This document shows positions 24,791-39,500 of a DNA stretch of 64,000 bases, in pieces. The position numbers and the translations under genes were made by a program. The first letter of the stretch is position 1; each line of letters starts with the position of its first letter. The stretch comes from Saprospiraceae bacterium (GTDB lineage Bacteria > Bacteroidota > Bacteroidia > Chitinophagales > Saprospiraceae), in assembly GCA_016717145.1 (NCBI GenBank), contig JADKGD010000009.1, positions 3,118 through 67,117 on the forward strand. The letters are read 5' to 3'. The notes below the pieces were generated by a model. That model was not told the DNA's origin. It did not search any database and was given only the letters and a program-made list of their open reading frames with translations.

Positions 24791-27700
24791 ATGAAATCCA
24801 TAATCATCGCATTAAGCATTCTAATGGCAATAAGCAACAATCAGGAACATCTGAATAAATATGACTATGACAAAGCATGGGAAGCCGTCGAAAAATTTAT
24901 AAGCGACGGACTACCAAAATCGGCCCTCGAAAAGGTGGAAGAAATCCATAAGATGGCATCAACAGAAAACAACAAACCTCAGTTTGTAAAAAGTATCATT
25001 TATATATCCAGATTAGCCATCATTACTGACGAAAAAGGTATAGAGACTTCGATTGAAAGACTGGAAAACATTATAAAAACCAATTCAAACGACGTTAAAG
25101 AAATAACCGCATCTTATCTTGCTGAACTGTATCAAAGGTATTTTGATATAAACAGATATGAGATATCCCAACGATCTGAAATGACTTCTGAAAAAGGGGC
25201 AGATTTCAGAACCTGGACGACTCAAAATTTCCTGACCACTATTGAGTCTTATTATCTGATGTCGCTGGAAAATCAGGAAAAAATAAACATTCCCATCAAC
25301 GAATATCAGGTAATATTAAACACATATGATAAGGAAGCCATTGTCTTCAGACCTACCCTTTATGAAGTGCTTGCGGACAGGGCCATAAACTTTTTTAATA
25401 GTAACGATGGGCTGCTACCACAAAACGAATCAAGTTTTACCATTTCAGACAAGGCTTATTTTGGCACAAGCAAAGAATTTGTTGGCATGGCCATAAAGAC
25501 CTCAGACCCAAGTTCATCAAAATTCAGGATACTGACCATTTACCAACAAGTATTACAAGCACAAATTAAGTCAGGTAACAAACAAGCCCTGGCAGATTAT
25601 GACCTTAAAAGACTGGAGTATGTTTTTGTCAACACTACTATTGAAGGTAAAAAAGAGGTATACCAAGGTTCATTAAAAAATCTTGCAGAAGCGAATCAAA
25701 AAAATGATTATTATACAGAAATCATATATGTTTTGGCCGGTACAATGCTAGGTGATGAAAAAGATACCATGTCAAATGTTAAAGTCATGGATATTTGTAA
25801 CGGTGCCATAAAAAAATACCCTTTGTCATCCGGCGCCTCCAAATGTGCATCAATCGTAAGTAACATAACAAAACCATCAATACAGTTATATGCCGAACAA
25901 GTATATGCTTCAAAAAACAATATGCTGCTTGCAGTAGATTATAATAATGTCACCCTATTACAACTCAGTGTAATAAAGCTTGACAAAACATATGAAGAAA
26001 TCAACAAACTGAATGACCAGCAACAGGTGCTGGATTATCTTATAAAAGCCAAAAAAGTTTTTACTTCATCACATACATTACAGGTAAGCAAGACGTACAA
26101 AAGTCAGAAAGCAGAACTGCATATGCCCGCTTTGCCCTATGGTCAATATGCCGTACTTGTGACAGCAAGCGGGACAGAAAAGTCAGAAAAAATACACCAG
26201 TATACCTTGTGTCACGTTTCTGATCTCACGTACACCACATATTTGGCGGATAAAAATCGTCATTTTTTTGTGAACGACAGATTGACAGGCAAACCGCTAC
26301 AAAATGTTAATATTCAATTATTTACACAGGAATATAATCCCGGCAACAGAAGTTATGTTTTTAATAAAGCCGGAGAATATAAGACTGACAAAGACGGCAA
26401 AGTCAGTATGCCGGCTACAGAAAATAGAAATTTTAAGGTTGTTCTGACACATAAAAAAGATGTCCTGAATCTAAGTAGTTTCCACGGAAATTATGAACAG
26501 TACGAACAACAGGAAAATCGATTTGCAGAAATTTTTACTGACAGAGCCATTTACAGACCTGGCCAGGTCGTGTATTTTAAAACCATCTTATTAAAAAATG
26601 ATAAAAACCAAATTCCTTCAATTCTTCCAAACCATAAAGTAAACATTATTTTGCATGATGCAAACTATCAGGAAGTAGCAAAACAAACTTTGACTTCCAA
26701 TACATTCGGAAGCGTAAACGGTAGTTTTACCCTACCTCTTGGCAAACTGAATGGAAACTTTTCCATCGAATGCAACTCAAGTGATGGGGTCAACGGCAAT
26801 AAAAAATATTCTTGTAGAAGAATACAAAAGACCCACATTTTTTGTGAAAACGGATGAAGTCAAGCTAGAGTATAAACTTAATGACGACATAAAACTAACA
26901 GGTCAGGCACTGACATTTGCAGGCAGTGTGGTGGACGGAGCCAAGGTATCCTATAAAGTGGTCAGGTCAGCAAGATTTCCGGGATGGCCATGGTATTGGA
27001 GAATGCCATACCCTACTGGAAATGAATTTATAATAAGTCAGGGTGAAACATTAACTGATGCAGATGGAAAATATGAATTGTCATTCAAAGCCCTGCCCGA
27101 TTTATTGATTAACAAAGCTGATTTGCCTGTTTTTAACTATCGCGTAGACATTAATGTCACAGATCAGCGTGGTGAAACAAGAACAGCAACTGCCACTTTT
27201 TCAGTAGGTTATACCGCATTTACGCTAAGTACTAACCTGTTGAAGGAGGCTGACATCAAAGACATCAAAGACTTAAAAGTAACCGCAAGCAACAGCAATG
27301 GACAACCTGTAACAACGACGGGTAAAATAAAAATAAGCCGTTTAAAAGAACCAAAAACAGTTCAGATTAATAAATATTGGGATGGTAAAATCGATGTTCC
27401 GATACCATATTCGCAACACGATAAAATGTTTCCTCAGTATCCTTATATAGTAGAGAATGATTACAGTAAATGGCCTGAACTTCAGACCGTGTTTACTACA
27501 AATTTTGATACTAAAGATTCCATTAATCTTAAAAAAATATTGAATGCCGGAGTTTACAAGATTGACATAGAAGCAGATGACAAAGATAAAAACAAGGTAG
27601 TACACACGACCTATACCGTAATCACAAATTTTGCTAAAAAAATATTTCCAAAATCAGATTTTCTTTTTACATCGGCCAATAATGAATCTTACGAACCGGG

Positions 27701-30700
27701 TGAAAGCTATAAACTTGAAATTGGCGTAAGCGATAAACCCGTCTTCACAAACGCCCTGATTGAAAAAAATGGTAAAATATTGCTTAAGTCAATGGTAAAA
27801 ATTGACAAAACCGGTCAAATCGTTTTACCTGTGACAGAGGCATTAAGGGGTGGCTTTAATGTTAAATTGACTTACATCATACAAAATAGATTTTTTGATA
27901 AATCATTTTATGTTTCTGTACCGTGGACAAATAAACAATTGAATATTACATTCGAAACATTCAGGGACAAAACATTGCCGGGATCGAAAGAAGAATACAG
28001 GATCAAAATAAAAGGCCAAAAACAGGATAAAGTTGCTGCTGAAATGGTTGCTGCAATGTATGATGCTTCGTTGGATGAATTTACGGCCAATACGTGGAGA
28101 TCGGATTTTTATCCATCTTCATATGCTTCGGTTTACCTTGAAGCACCCGGCTTTCAAATGACGCAAGGCATGTATTATTTTTATGGAAATGAAGACAATA
28201 TTGCGATAAAAAATCTTATATATCCTTCACTGATCGCTTTGCTTGATAATTACGGATATTACGGTGGTGGCCGAGGTGATGTCCTCATGATGAAAAGTAT
28301 GCAGCCGAGAGCGTCTCAAGCCCCACCTGAAGCTATGATGGATGAAGCAACAAATGTACTACAAACAAATAAAGGTGTTGATACAAATGGGAAACCGGAA
28401 AAAGCTGAAGAAACACCAAATCAAAAAGAAAAAGCAGACCTTCCCGTTCGTAAAAACCTAAAGGAAACCGTCTTTTTCTTTCCTGAAATCAGGACAGATG
28501 CTGAGGGCAATATCATCCTTGCATTTACGATGAATGAGGCATTAACAAAATGGCGTTTACTTAGTTTTGCACATACGAAAGACTTCATGACAGGATTTGA
28601 TGAAAGATTTGTTCAAACCCAGAAGAATCTGATGGTCTTCCCTAATTCCCCAAGATTTGTAAGAGACGGTGACATTATTGATTTTTCAGCAAAAGTGAGC
28701 AATCTTAGTGAAGGTCCGTTAAATGGTAAAGCCACACTGAGTATTCTTGATGCAATAACGCTAAAAGATATTACGTCTGAATTATTAAAAGGAAATGCCA
28801 CCCAGAACTTTAATATCGCAAAAGGAAGATCTGAGGGATTATCCTGGCAATTGATGATACCGGATGCAAGCTATTCAGCCATCACTTATCGGGTCAGTGC
28901 TGTAGCTGGCGACCATACAGATGCAGAAGAAAATACAATACCGGTCGTCACCAATAGAATGCTTGTGACGGAGTCTATGCCTATGTGGCTCAAAGGAAAT
29001 GAGACAAAAACTTTCACGTTTAATGCTTTCAAAAACAATGAAAGCAAAACTAAAAAGGATTTTAAATATACCTTCGAATACACGTCCAATCCTGTTTGGT
29101 ATGCCATTCAGGCTCTGCCTTATATGAACGCAACAAACAATGCGGGTACGCAGGCTATTATAGATCGTTTTTACGCCAATGCCCTTGCATCAAAAATTGC
29201 CAATGCTCATCCTAAAATCAAGGCTGTATTTGATCAATGGAAGACCATAAATAAAGACGCTTTATTGAGTAATCTGTCCAAAAATCAAGAACTTAAATCT
29301 GCCTTGATTGAAGAAACACCATGGCTTTTGCAAGCCTTGTCAGAGTCAGAACAGAAGCGCAATATTGCCTTGCTATTTGACTTAAATACACTCGCAGATG
29401 ACAGAAAGAATACCATAAATAAATTACAGGAACGTCAACTTAGCAACGGTGGCTTTCCATGGTTTGCAGGAGGAAGGGATGATGTATATACCACTCAGAA
29501 TATTATGGAAAACATCGGCCACTTATATCATCTGAATGCATTGGAAATCAATGACATCCAACTCACCAATCTTGTATCTCAGGGATTAAAATATATGGAT
29601 GAAGAGTTGGTGGCAAGATATCAACGACTTCAGGAAAATATAAAAAAGTATGGAGGCAACATAAACGATGATCATTTGGATGATTTATCAGTACATTACC
29701 TGTATATTAAAACTTTTTTTAAACATGTAAATCCACAGCCAGCCAGCAAAGAAGCTCGTGATTATTATTTTGGTCAGGCAAAAAAATATTGGCTTAAAAG
29801 GTCTCTTTATTCCCAGGCAATGATCGGTCTGATCATGTTTAGAAATGATGAAGGTACAGTAAAGGATATTCTTAAATCCTTACGGGAAAAATCATTCAGC
29901 AATGAGGAACTGGGAATGTATTGGAATGAGGGAAATGGGTTTTATTGGTATCAATTGCCTGTAGAACGCCATGCACTAATGATTGAATTATTTACTGAAG
30001 CAGCATCTGATAAGGCTGAAGCCGATCGTATGAAAATATGGTTGCTTAAAAACAAACAAACGACAAACTGGAAAACATCAAAATCGACTTCAGCAGCCAT
30101 CTATGCATTACTCTTGCAAGGAGAGTCCGGTGACATATCTCAATGGATAACAGAAAATGCAACACCAGAAATAACGATAGGTAAAGAGTCAATAAAAATA
30201 GACCCACGTGACATTGAAGCAGGCACCGGTTATTTCAAAAAAACATATTCGTCATCAGCAATTTCTAAGGATATAGCCACTATAAAAGTGAAAAATGATA
30301 ACAAGTCAATAGCATGGGGAGCAGCTTTTTATCAGTATTTCGAGCAATTGGACCAAATCAAAACCTTTGCGGACACACCGCTTAAGCTTAATAAAAAACT
30401 CTTTAAAGTTATTTCAACGCTGAAGGGAGATCAGATGGAGGAGATTAATGGCACTACACAGCTTAAACCCGGAGACAAACTAAAAGTACGCGTCGAGCTA
30501 CGGGTAGATCGCGAGATGGAATATGTACATATGAAAGACATGCGCGCAAGTGGCTTTGAACCTACTAATGTCATCAGTATGTATAAATATCAGGGTCAAT
30601 TGGGATATTACGAAACAACAAAAGACCTTGCAACACATTTTTATTTTTCATATCTGCCTAAAGGTACTTATGTCTTCGAATATCCATTGACAGTTGTGCA

Positions 30701-30797
30701 CCACGGTGATTTTTCAGGTGGAATAACCAGTATTGAAAGTATGTATGCCCCGGAATTCAGCAGTCATAGTGAAGGAATTAGGATTAAGGTAAAGTAA
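24791..30797 (+). CDS. Alpha-2-macroglobulin family protein, frameshifted
   Basis: About 2000 residues in two overlapping frames that join in the A run near 26803-26808: the upstream frame reaches NGNFSIECNSSDG and the other continues KNILVEEYKRPTFFVKTDE, the typical end of an MG domain. Order: signal sequence, an N-terminal helical domain, MG domains with the bait-like TDRAIYRPGQVVYFKTILL, an A2M segment (VFFFPEIRTDAEGNIILAFT, LTKWRLLSFAHT), then a helical TED-like domain with GGFPWFAGGRDDVYTTQ and a C-terminal receptor-like domain. The thioester motif C-G-E-Q is not seen, so this is a non-thioester type. A periplasmic/surface protease trap or envelope colonisation factor by family. A GG/MM-rich linker with QPRASQAPPEAMMDEATN separates halves. 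Confidence 0.88.
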
Positions 30798-30959
30798 AAA
30801 AATCATGGACTAAGTGTCAAAACATCTGTCCGGAAGAATGCATAAATAAATTGACCATTTTTATTCATGATAGGACAAAGTAATTAACATTAGTATTCTG
30901 AAAGGTATTTTGTTTACCCATTAAATGTCATACCTTTATCATAATAAATAATTATAAAT

Positions 30960-31388
30960 ATGTATATAATGCTCAAATACCTGCATTCATATTTTGCATG
31001 GATCACGCTTGCTTTTGTAATCATTTGTATAATTGTAGCAGCTGTCAAAAAAACCAATAAAAAACCATTCACGGCATCTAACTTAAGTCTCGTATTATTG
31101 GGTCTTATATCAACGCACATACAGTTACTCCTTGGACTTTTCCTATACTTTACATCTCCTTATGGTCTAAGTAATTTATCAGGAACAACCATGAAAGATT
31201 CCCTTGCCAGATTGCTTGCTGTGGAGCATCCTTTTGTCAATATCATAGCTATAATATTGATTACCATAGGATATTCAAAAGCTAAAAGAGCAATGGGTAC
31301 AGACAAAGCCGGACATGCTGTTTTGATTTTTTATACCATAGCTTTATTGCTTATTTTGTCAAGGATACCCTGGCAGCTATGGTTTTAA
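30960..31388 (+). CDS. Four-helix membrane protein, cytochrome b-like
   Basis: 142 residues (139 if ATG 30969 is used) with four transmembrane helices, about 8-28, 40-63, 85-104 and 116-136. A histidine lies near the start of each helix or loop: HSYF, STHIQ, VEHPF and GHAV, a layout that could bind one or two haems. This family is usually labelled 'cytochrome B' in Bacteroidota, by resemblance only. No obvious operon; lies between the macroglobulin and LptF/G genes with gaps over 150 bp on both sides. Confidence 0.6.
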   Translation: MYIMLKYLHSYFAWITLAFVIICIIVAAVKKTNKKPFTASNLSLVLLGLISTHIQLLLGLFLYFTSPYGLSNLSGTTMKDSLARLLAVEHPFVNIIAIILITIGYSKAKRAMGTDKAGHAVLIFYTIALLLILSRIPWQLWF

Positions 31389-31509
31389 TGATCTTCATAC
31401 TGTTTAAATAACTTAAATGCATCTGACGTAAAACTGTATGCTATCCTTAATAATTTCATAAAATTACAAAATGACTTTAGGTAAACCATAATATAAAGCT
31501 GTAATCCTG

Positions 31510-31517
31510 TATTTTTG
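31510..31517 (+). promoter_or_regulatory. -7 element of the LptF/G gene
   Basis: TATTTTTG, an exact TAnnTTTG, 26 bp before the TTG start codon at 31543. Confidence 0.55.
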
Positions 31518-31542
31518 TCTTTGAATATTTTAGATCCTTGTA

Positions 31543-33255
31543 TTGAAAAAAATAGATAAACTTATTTCAACCAGTTTTATAGGGCCTTCCATCCTATCTT
31601 TTTTTGTTGCCACCTTTGTGTTGGTAATGCAGTTTTTATGGAAATATATCGACGAAATATTAGGGAAAGGTTTTACAATTCTCGAAATGCTTGAATTGAT
31701 ATTTTACTATGCTGTCACCCTGATACCGCTTTCAGTACCTATCACTATCCTGATATCATCTGTAATGGTATTCGGTGATATGGCCGAAAAATATGAATTG
31801 TCCAGTATGAAATCCGCAGGAGTTTCTTTATTGAGAATTATGTTACCTAGTATTTTTGTAGCTATATTAATTGGGTTGTTTTCACTTTTAGCTTCTAATT
31901 TTCTAAAGCCAGCTGCCAATCTTCAATTTCAAAAAAGATTTACAGCCCTCCGAAAACAAAAATCTGCACTTGCCATTGAAGAAGGCATTTTTAATAATGC
32001 CTTTAATGAAACCATAATCAGGGTCGGTGAGATCGATAAAGATGGTCGTGGCATCCATGATGTTCTTATTTATGACCACACACCCAATGATAAAAGCCTG
32101 ATAGGTGTCATGTCTGCCAAAGGCGGAGAAATGTATACTGCCGAAGAAGGCAAGTACTTCATTATGAAACTAGATACGGGCATTCAATACCGTGAATTGG
32201 AAAAAAGAACTTCATTGGGGAGCAACAAGTCTGAACAACCATTTATGCGCACTTATTTTGATCAATGGACCAAAACATTTGATATGAGTCAATTTGACGC
32301 AGAAGAAGGTATTTTAAATTTCAACCGTAATCGGGAAGATATGATGAATACATTTCAGCTTCTGAAATCCATAGACACTTTTCAGAGACATATTAATGAA
32401 AATAATGAAAAAATAAACAGCAGAGTTACAGAGTTGTTTATTTCAAAATATTCTGAGAATACCAAAAAAGTAGTGCCAAATAAATTTGACAGCTTAAACG
32501 CAGCATTATCAAAAAATACCCGGGCAAGTCAGGGGAAAATGATATGGAAAGCAGATACCTCAACCACAACAGCATTAAAAAAACCAATCAAGCCGGATAC
32601 TTTACATACCAAAAAGAATCCAATTGTCCAATCAACCAAGGGCATTGTCGGTCGCATTAATCGTAAAGTACCATTGATTAAAAAGCCAATTAAGGTTACC
32701 GATACCATGAATTTGAGCGCACCGATTTTTCCTAAAAAAGTGGTAAAACAAAAAACAGATATCAATCTGGATACCATCAATCATTTTGTGGCAACTATTG
32801 ATGCTTCATTTTACAAGGAGGTAATCGTTTCTGCTTCGACCAATTTATCCAGAGACAGGGATGAGATGATGTCGATTAAAAATATTACGTATGATTATAA
32901 AAAATCGAGTGAAAAATACAAGCTTAGACTTAATCAGCAATATAGCTGGGCAGCAATTTGTATCATCTTCCTTTTTATTGGTGCACCACTCGGAAGTATT
33001 ATTCGCAAAGGGGGATACGGTTATCCCCTACTTGTAGCCATTTTGTTCTATATGATTTTTATTATTAACACTATCCTTGGAGAAAAGCTTGTAAAAAACG
33101 AAAGTATGGGTGGTGTTCAGGCGGCTTGGCTACCCTGTATTACCCTTATGCCTTTTGCCTTCTTCCTTACATTAATGGCCTTAAGAGATATTAGAATTAA
33201 CCCTATGGCTCTTATTGATTTTATATATAGATTGCGTCATAAAGAAAGAAACTGA
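31543..33255 (+). CDS. LptF/LptG-family permease (lipopolysaccharide export)
   Basis: 570 residues, TTG start chosen because it begins the family N-terminus KKIDKLISTSFIGPSILSFF and follows a promoter by 26 bp. Three N-terminal transmembrane helices (about 12-34, 55-80, 103-123), a long periplasmic beta-jellyroll domain, and three C-terminal helices (about 470-560) with GAPLGSIIRKGGYGYPLLVA, the YjgP/YjgQ motif. Member of the LptB2FG complex that extracts LPS from the inner membrane. The periplasmic domain is enlarged by a low-complexity Lys/Pro/Thr segment (about 310-400), common in Bacteroidota. Single-gene unit; lptB is not nearby. Confidence 0.9.
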   Translation: MKKIDKLISTSFIGPSILSFFVATFVLVMQFLWKYIDEILGKGFTILEMLELIFYYAVTLIPLSVPITILISSVMVFGDMAEKYELSSMKSAGVSLLRIMLPSIFVAILIGLFSLLASNFLKPAANLQFQKRFTALRKQKSALAIEEGIFNNAFNETIIRVGEIDKDGRGIHDVLIYDHTPNDKSLIGVMSAKGGEMYTAEEGKYFIMKLDTGIQYRELEKRTSLGSNKSEQPFMRTYFDQWTKTFDMSQFDAEEGILNFNRNREDMMNTFQLLKSIDTFQRHINENNEKINSRVTELFISKYSENTKKVVPNKFDSLNAALSKNTRASQGKMIWKADTSTTTALKKPIKPDTLHTKKNPIVQSTKGIVGRINRKVPLIKKPIKVTDTMNLSAPIFPKKVVKQKTDINLDTINHFVATIDASFYKEVIVSASTNLSRDRDEMMSIKNITYDYKKSSEKYKLRLNQQYSWAAICIIFLFIGAPLGSIIRKGGYGYPLLVAILFYMIFIINTILGEKLVKNESMGGVQAAWLPCITLMPFAFFLTLMALRDIRINPMALIDFIYRLRHKERN

Positions 33256-33514
33256 ACAGTTGGTCATAAAAATAATATTTCTTTTTCTTCAATATTAAAG
33301 GCTCTAAACTTAACTTTATAGGTAAAAATGGGATAATTAAAATTTTTATTGCGTATATTGATAAAATTCTAAAAATTGCCTTAACGCCATCAATAATACT
33401 CCAATAAAAAGGTTTTTACTTTTTAAGCAAATTATAAATTAATTTTACTTTCTTTGTATTCCTATTTTACGCTACACTGATAATTAACCTGTTTTCACAT
33501 TAAACAATCTGATA

Positions 33515-36500
33515 ATGTATCATTTTACAAAATCGTTCTTTTGTGTTGTTATAATATTACTAAACTACTCATTTTCAGCTTTGGCACAGACCAATATTGT
33601 CGTAAATGTCTTTGAAGATTTAAATGGAAATGGTATTCAGAATGGTGGTGAACCAACGGCGCCGATTACGCCGGAACTGTGGTTGGACTCAGAGCCAAAT
33701 GGTTCATATGAAACACAAATTTTTATACCCGCATTTATTGGAGGTCAGTTTACAGGTGTTCCCAATGGAAACTATGAAGTAAGATATCCATCACCTTCGG
33801 GTTCTTATATACGAACGACTATTGCCAATAATCAAGTTATAACTTCCGGTCCAAACATCTTTCTTGAAGTCGGATATTATCTGCCCGCTACAATTGGAGA
33901 TTATGTATGGGAAGATGTAAATGGAAATGGTATTCAGAATGGTGGTGAACCTGGAATTTTGGGCGTAAGCGTTGATCTGAACGGTACCGATGGTCTTGGA
34001 AATGCCGTCAATTTAAATGATGTCACTAATGCAAGTGGTATATATACTTTTACTAATGTGCCTCCTGGCAATTATACGATAAGTTTTAATTTACCAAGTG
34101 CCAATCACTTTTTTAGCAAACCCGATAATACCATTGATACTAATGACAGTGATGCAAATCAGGTCACAGGTGATGCTCCTGCATTTTCTGTCATAAGCGA
34201 TCAGGTCATAACCAATATTGATGCAGGAATGTATATCGGAGCGACCATTAGTAATTTTGTTTGGGAAGACCTGAATGGTAATGGTATTCAGGATGGTGGC
34301 GAACCTGGTTTTCCTGGTGTTAATGTTAACCTTAACGGAACGGACGGCGCTGGAACGCCTGTTAGTTTGGGACCAATAGCCAGCAATGGAGCCGGAAATT
34401 ATATATTTAGTAATCTTCCTCCGGGTACTTATGTAATTAGCTTTGGACCATTACCTGCAAATCATTTTTTCTCATTAGCCAATCAAACTATTCCTGCAAA
34501 TGATTCAAACCCAAATCCTTTGACAGGAGTCTGTCCTTCAGTAACCGTCATCAGTAATCAGGATGTAGACGACGTTGATGCAGGACTTTTTGAAGCAGTA
34601 AGCATTGGAAATTATGTATGGGAAGATGTAAATGGCAACGGTATTCAGGATGGTGGCGAACCCGCACTGGCAGGAATAAATATCTCTATTAAAACTTCAC
34701 TTGGCGGACCTGTTACCAAAGCAGATGGAACGCCAGCAAATCCCGTGGTATCAAGTGGAGCAGGTGCTTATATTTTTGATGTGTTAAGGCCTGGTAGCTA
34801 TATTATAAATTTTGCGACAAATCTGGTTGGACCAAACTATTACAGGACTTCAAAAAATGCAGGCGGACCAACCGTAGACAGTGATGCAAATGTACTGACA
34901 GGTGATTCCGATATAATTACAACCGTTTCAGCTGACCAGAAAACAGATGTTGATGCCGGTTATTTTAGGGCAGGAACCATCGGTGATAAAACGTGGATAG
35001 ATTTTAATGGAAACGGGACTCAGGATGATCCTTCTCCATTAGGTGGTGTTAGTGTAGCGATTACTGACAACCTTGGAGGTGCTGTAACTAACGTGTTGGG
35101 CGCAGGCGTAGGTCCCGTAGTCTCAGATGGTGCCGGTGCTTATTCTTTTCCAAATCTTAAACCAGGAATGTACAAACTTACATTCACTGCCCCGGCTGGA
35201 TATTTTCCTACCAAACTAAATAAAACCGGTGGCGCTACCGATATCACAGATACTGATGATGACTCGGATGTTGATCAGGGAATGCAAACATGACTTTTGA
35301 TATCGACATCGTATCCGGTGAAGTAGAAATGGGTGTTGACGGCGGATTTTACAAAGCTGTCACAATTGGCAACTTCGTATGGCATGATGCAGACGCTGAT
35401 GGCATACAGGATGCGGGTGAATCTGGCTTGGCTGGTGTTACTCTGACTTTGGTGAGCTTTAGCGGTGTCACCACTGATGTTAATAACAATCCGTTGGTGC
35501 CGGTTGTTTCTGATGCTGCAGGTATGTATCAGTTTACCAACATAAGACCTGAAGAATATGAAATCCAGGTTACAGCACCGCCAATGTGGTTTTTTTCTGA
35601 TCAGAATGTAGGCGCAAATGATAATGTGGATAGTGATTTCAGGGCAGATGGTTTTCTTGGAGCAAAATATCAATTCAATTCTGATGACAATTTTACAAAT
35701 TTTGATGCCGGTTTATATAAAAACATTATCATCATTGGTCAGGTATGGCTGGAACAGGATGATGATGGCTTTCTAGCTGTCACTGAAGCTTTATCAGGCA
35801 ATGTAGAAGTCGAATTACTTGAAGGTGCGAATGTTATTGCAACATCAATCACAAATGCCACGGGAGAGTATATGTTCTCCGTTAAACCAGGCGATTATGT
35901 CATTTCGATTACAAGTAATAATTTTGGGCCTGGAAATACGCTTAACGGCGTGATCAGTTGTACACCGACCTTTGATCCTAACAATAATATAGACCTGGAT
36001 GACAATGGCTCAGGACCGACCTTAGGACCAGTAAATACAGCTCAGGTAAGTTTTCGTTGCGGCGAAGAACCGGATCCGGACGGCGTTACCAACAATACCA
36101 TTGACTTTTGTTTTAAATTTGATTGTACAGTACCTAACGCTCTCGCAGCTCCTTCATGTGGTACCGTTATGGATACTTTTTGTGATCTGCAGCAATTGGA
36201 CCTGGGTTGTGCCAGAATGCCATCGCCGCCGGTTGTTGGTCCGGCTCCAAGTCCGTTGTGTAATGGACAGGGTACACCTCAGAACATGTCCTGGTTCGCA
36301 TTTATAGCCGGAAACGGTAACTATTCTATCGAAATAGAACCATTCGCTTGCACGACAGTACCTCCTAATAGTATTGGTATTCAGACTGGTATCTATGAAA
36401 ACTGCAATTTTACGGATCCTATATTTTGTATGGCCACCTGTACCACGAGCCCCGTCCAGATACCCAGTGACGTTCTTACACCAGGAAATACCTATTTTTT

Positions 36501-39500
36501 CTGGCTCGATGGTTGTTCAGGTAGTATATGCAGCTATAATATAAATATACTTGGGACATTTGAAATATTTACCATTCCGGAACCAACAGAAGTGGTTTGT
36601 ACTTCACCAATCTGTAGTCCTATTTGTCCTAATAATATAATAAATCTTGTCGTCAACTCAGGGTATGAAAACCTCAACTTTAAGTTTAAATGGAAAATAA
36701 CCTCACCTTCCGGAGTGGTAACATATATTGTCACTGATGTGAATAAACTTGATTATACACCGACGGAATTGGGTATATATACTTTTGAAATAAATCAAAT
36801 TACTAATAAATGCTCTAATAGTTTCACAACCAAGTCGATAACTATTGAAGTAAAACATCCTGCCAACGAAAATTTTGGTTTGGTAAAATTATGTCCTGAT
36901 GAACTGCCAGGTTATGCAGGCCCAGTTGCTGACGAAATGAACAATCCCGATCCTAATGGAGACCTTATAAACGGTTGGCAAAAAAGTCCTTTTACCTTTG
37001 TAGCAGGACCAAACGTCACAACCATTATGAAAGACGGTTGTATATACAATCAACAGGTTACCATAATGCCATACGTGCTAAGTCCACCTACGAATATCAG
37101 GGAAATTTTGTGTGAAAACGAATTTCCTTATCTTGTGGGCAATGAGTACATAACAGATGCGACCAATGGCATTACAACAATTATCATTGATGATGCAAAC
37201 GGATGCGACAGTACGATTAATGTTGAGTTAATAAAACTTGCCCTTTACGGTATCGTATTGGAAGAGGGTTGTGTGAACAATGGATTTCAGCTAAAATTCA
37301 TGTATACAGAATTGACATATCCTGGCGTGACCTATGAAATAAAATGGAAAAATAGTTTAGGAGTGTACCTCAACGATAATGATCCGGATGCCGATCCTAC
37401 CACAATGATTGTGCCTTCCAGCGGAACATATTATGTAGAGATAAAAATGATCATGGAGGGCAAAACATGTTATTCTGATACACCTTATGTTTTGAATATT
37501 GGGAATTTAACACCTGCTACTCCAGTAGCTGCTGTGGCATGGGATGATAAATTTTGTGCTGACAATGTACTGAAAACCTATACTGCAACGAGTCCTGATG
37601 GCAATACCAATTTCCTTTGGACCTATCCTGCAACAGTAACCTCAGTTTCTGGTCAGGGCACCTCAACTTTATCTATCCTTTGGGGCAACTCATTGGGTGG
37701 GAACAGTATGTGTAGTTACCACAAACTCATGTGGTCAGAGTCTGCCTTATTGTCAAACATTTGAAATAACACCTATACCACTTGCTGATTTTGATGTAGA
37801 TCCGATCATCTGTGTGGATAGTACTGCAAGTGCCTTTTTTACACTTGCTTCACAGCCGGGTTATGTTTACAACTGGTCACTTTCAGGCGGAAGCATTATT
37901 TCTTCTCCCAATTCAAATGGTATTGATACACTTGAAATAAACTGGTCAGATCCGGGACTTAAATATATTAACTTACAGCTTGAAAACAATGGTTGTCAAT
38001 CTGTCATAAAAAAAGATTCCGTTCAGGTAATTGACAATCAAAATCCTCCTGCTATTGGTTGTAATCCTGAAGCCAATCAAATAGAATTTTATTGGACACC
38101 ATTACCTGGTCAAACAGCTTCAATTGTCAATGTATTATCAGGTCAAAGCGGTATGCAGATAGGCAATACATATCTTGTGACTGGTCTGGTTCCCGGCGTG
38201 GAAGTGCAGATAGAAATAACAAATATAACTAACCACCCTTGTGGTAACCTCTTAAGCAGCGGGTCATGCATCACTCAGAATTGTATACCTGAAAATATTT
38301 CAATTAATCCGTGGCAGCCAATCTGCCTTACAAGTAACTATCCTTTGATAAATCTTAAAGACTCCGTTGTCTCAGGGACTCAAAATGGTACCTACAAATT
38401 TACAGGTACCGGTGTGGTTGATGATGTTAATGGAATTTTTGACGCAAAGGTGGCCGGTATTGGCAAACATCAAATCAGGTTGATATATACTGACGCCACA
38501 GGTTGTATTTCTGCTGCTGCATTTACAGAAATTGAAATCAACGGCATTCCAACATCTACTTTTATTGCGGACAACATAATATGTCAGGACAGTCTGGCTA
38601 CCATTAATTATAACGGAAATATTGTTTCCGGAGGCTCATTTATTTGGAGTTTAGGCAAGGACTCTATTCCACCATCATCATACCAATATCCTTTTAAGGT
38701 AGGATGGTCGACACCCGGAAACAAGATACTTTCTTTGGTGACAGAAAAAAATGGATGTACTTCAAATCTTACTACTATTAACGTTAAGGTGGAACCTAGG
38801 ATAGTACCGGTTGTCATCTCCTGCCCTATCATCGGTGCTACAGTAATGACATTTGATTGGAATGATGTCCCAAATACTTCAGGTTATAGTGTAACTTTAA
38901 ATGGGCAAAGTCAACCAAATTCGGCACAATCCATGTTGTCTTTAAATAATTTGTCTGTTTTAAAAGATTATACCATAATCGTAAAAGCCAATAGTAATAA
39001 TGCCTGCCCTGGTGTTGCAGATACATTGATATGCAAAACCCTTGATTGTCCGCTAGTCACTATTAAATTTTCAATTCCTGATTCTACCATATGTTTTGGA
39101 CCTAATTTACCTAATATTGATATCAATGCAACAATTAGCGGTGGTCTTCAGTCAGCAAATCAAACGCTGACATGGTCCGGAGGTACTTACATAAATGCAA
39201 GCACTGGCGTATTCAATCCCAATCTTGCCGGAATTGGAACACATAATATTAAATTGTCTTTGGTCGATGGCACCTGCCTGAAAGACACAAGCATGAAAAT
39301 AACCATTATCGCAAAACCCGTTTCGACCTTCACCGGCAAAACAAACATATGTATTACAGATAATTATGAAGTAACATATACAGGCACATCAAATCTGCCA
39401 CTAAAATGGAAATTGCCGTCTGGTGTTACCTCGACTCCAGTGAATGGTCAACCTGCCAAGTTCAAAATTACTTTCCCTAAGGATGGCGTATATGACCTCA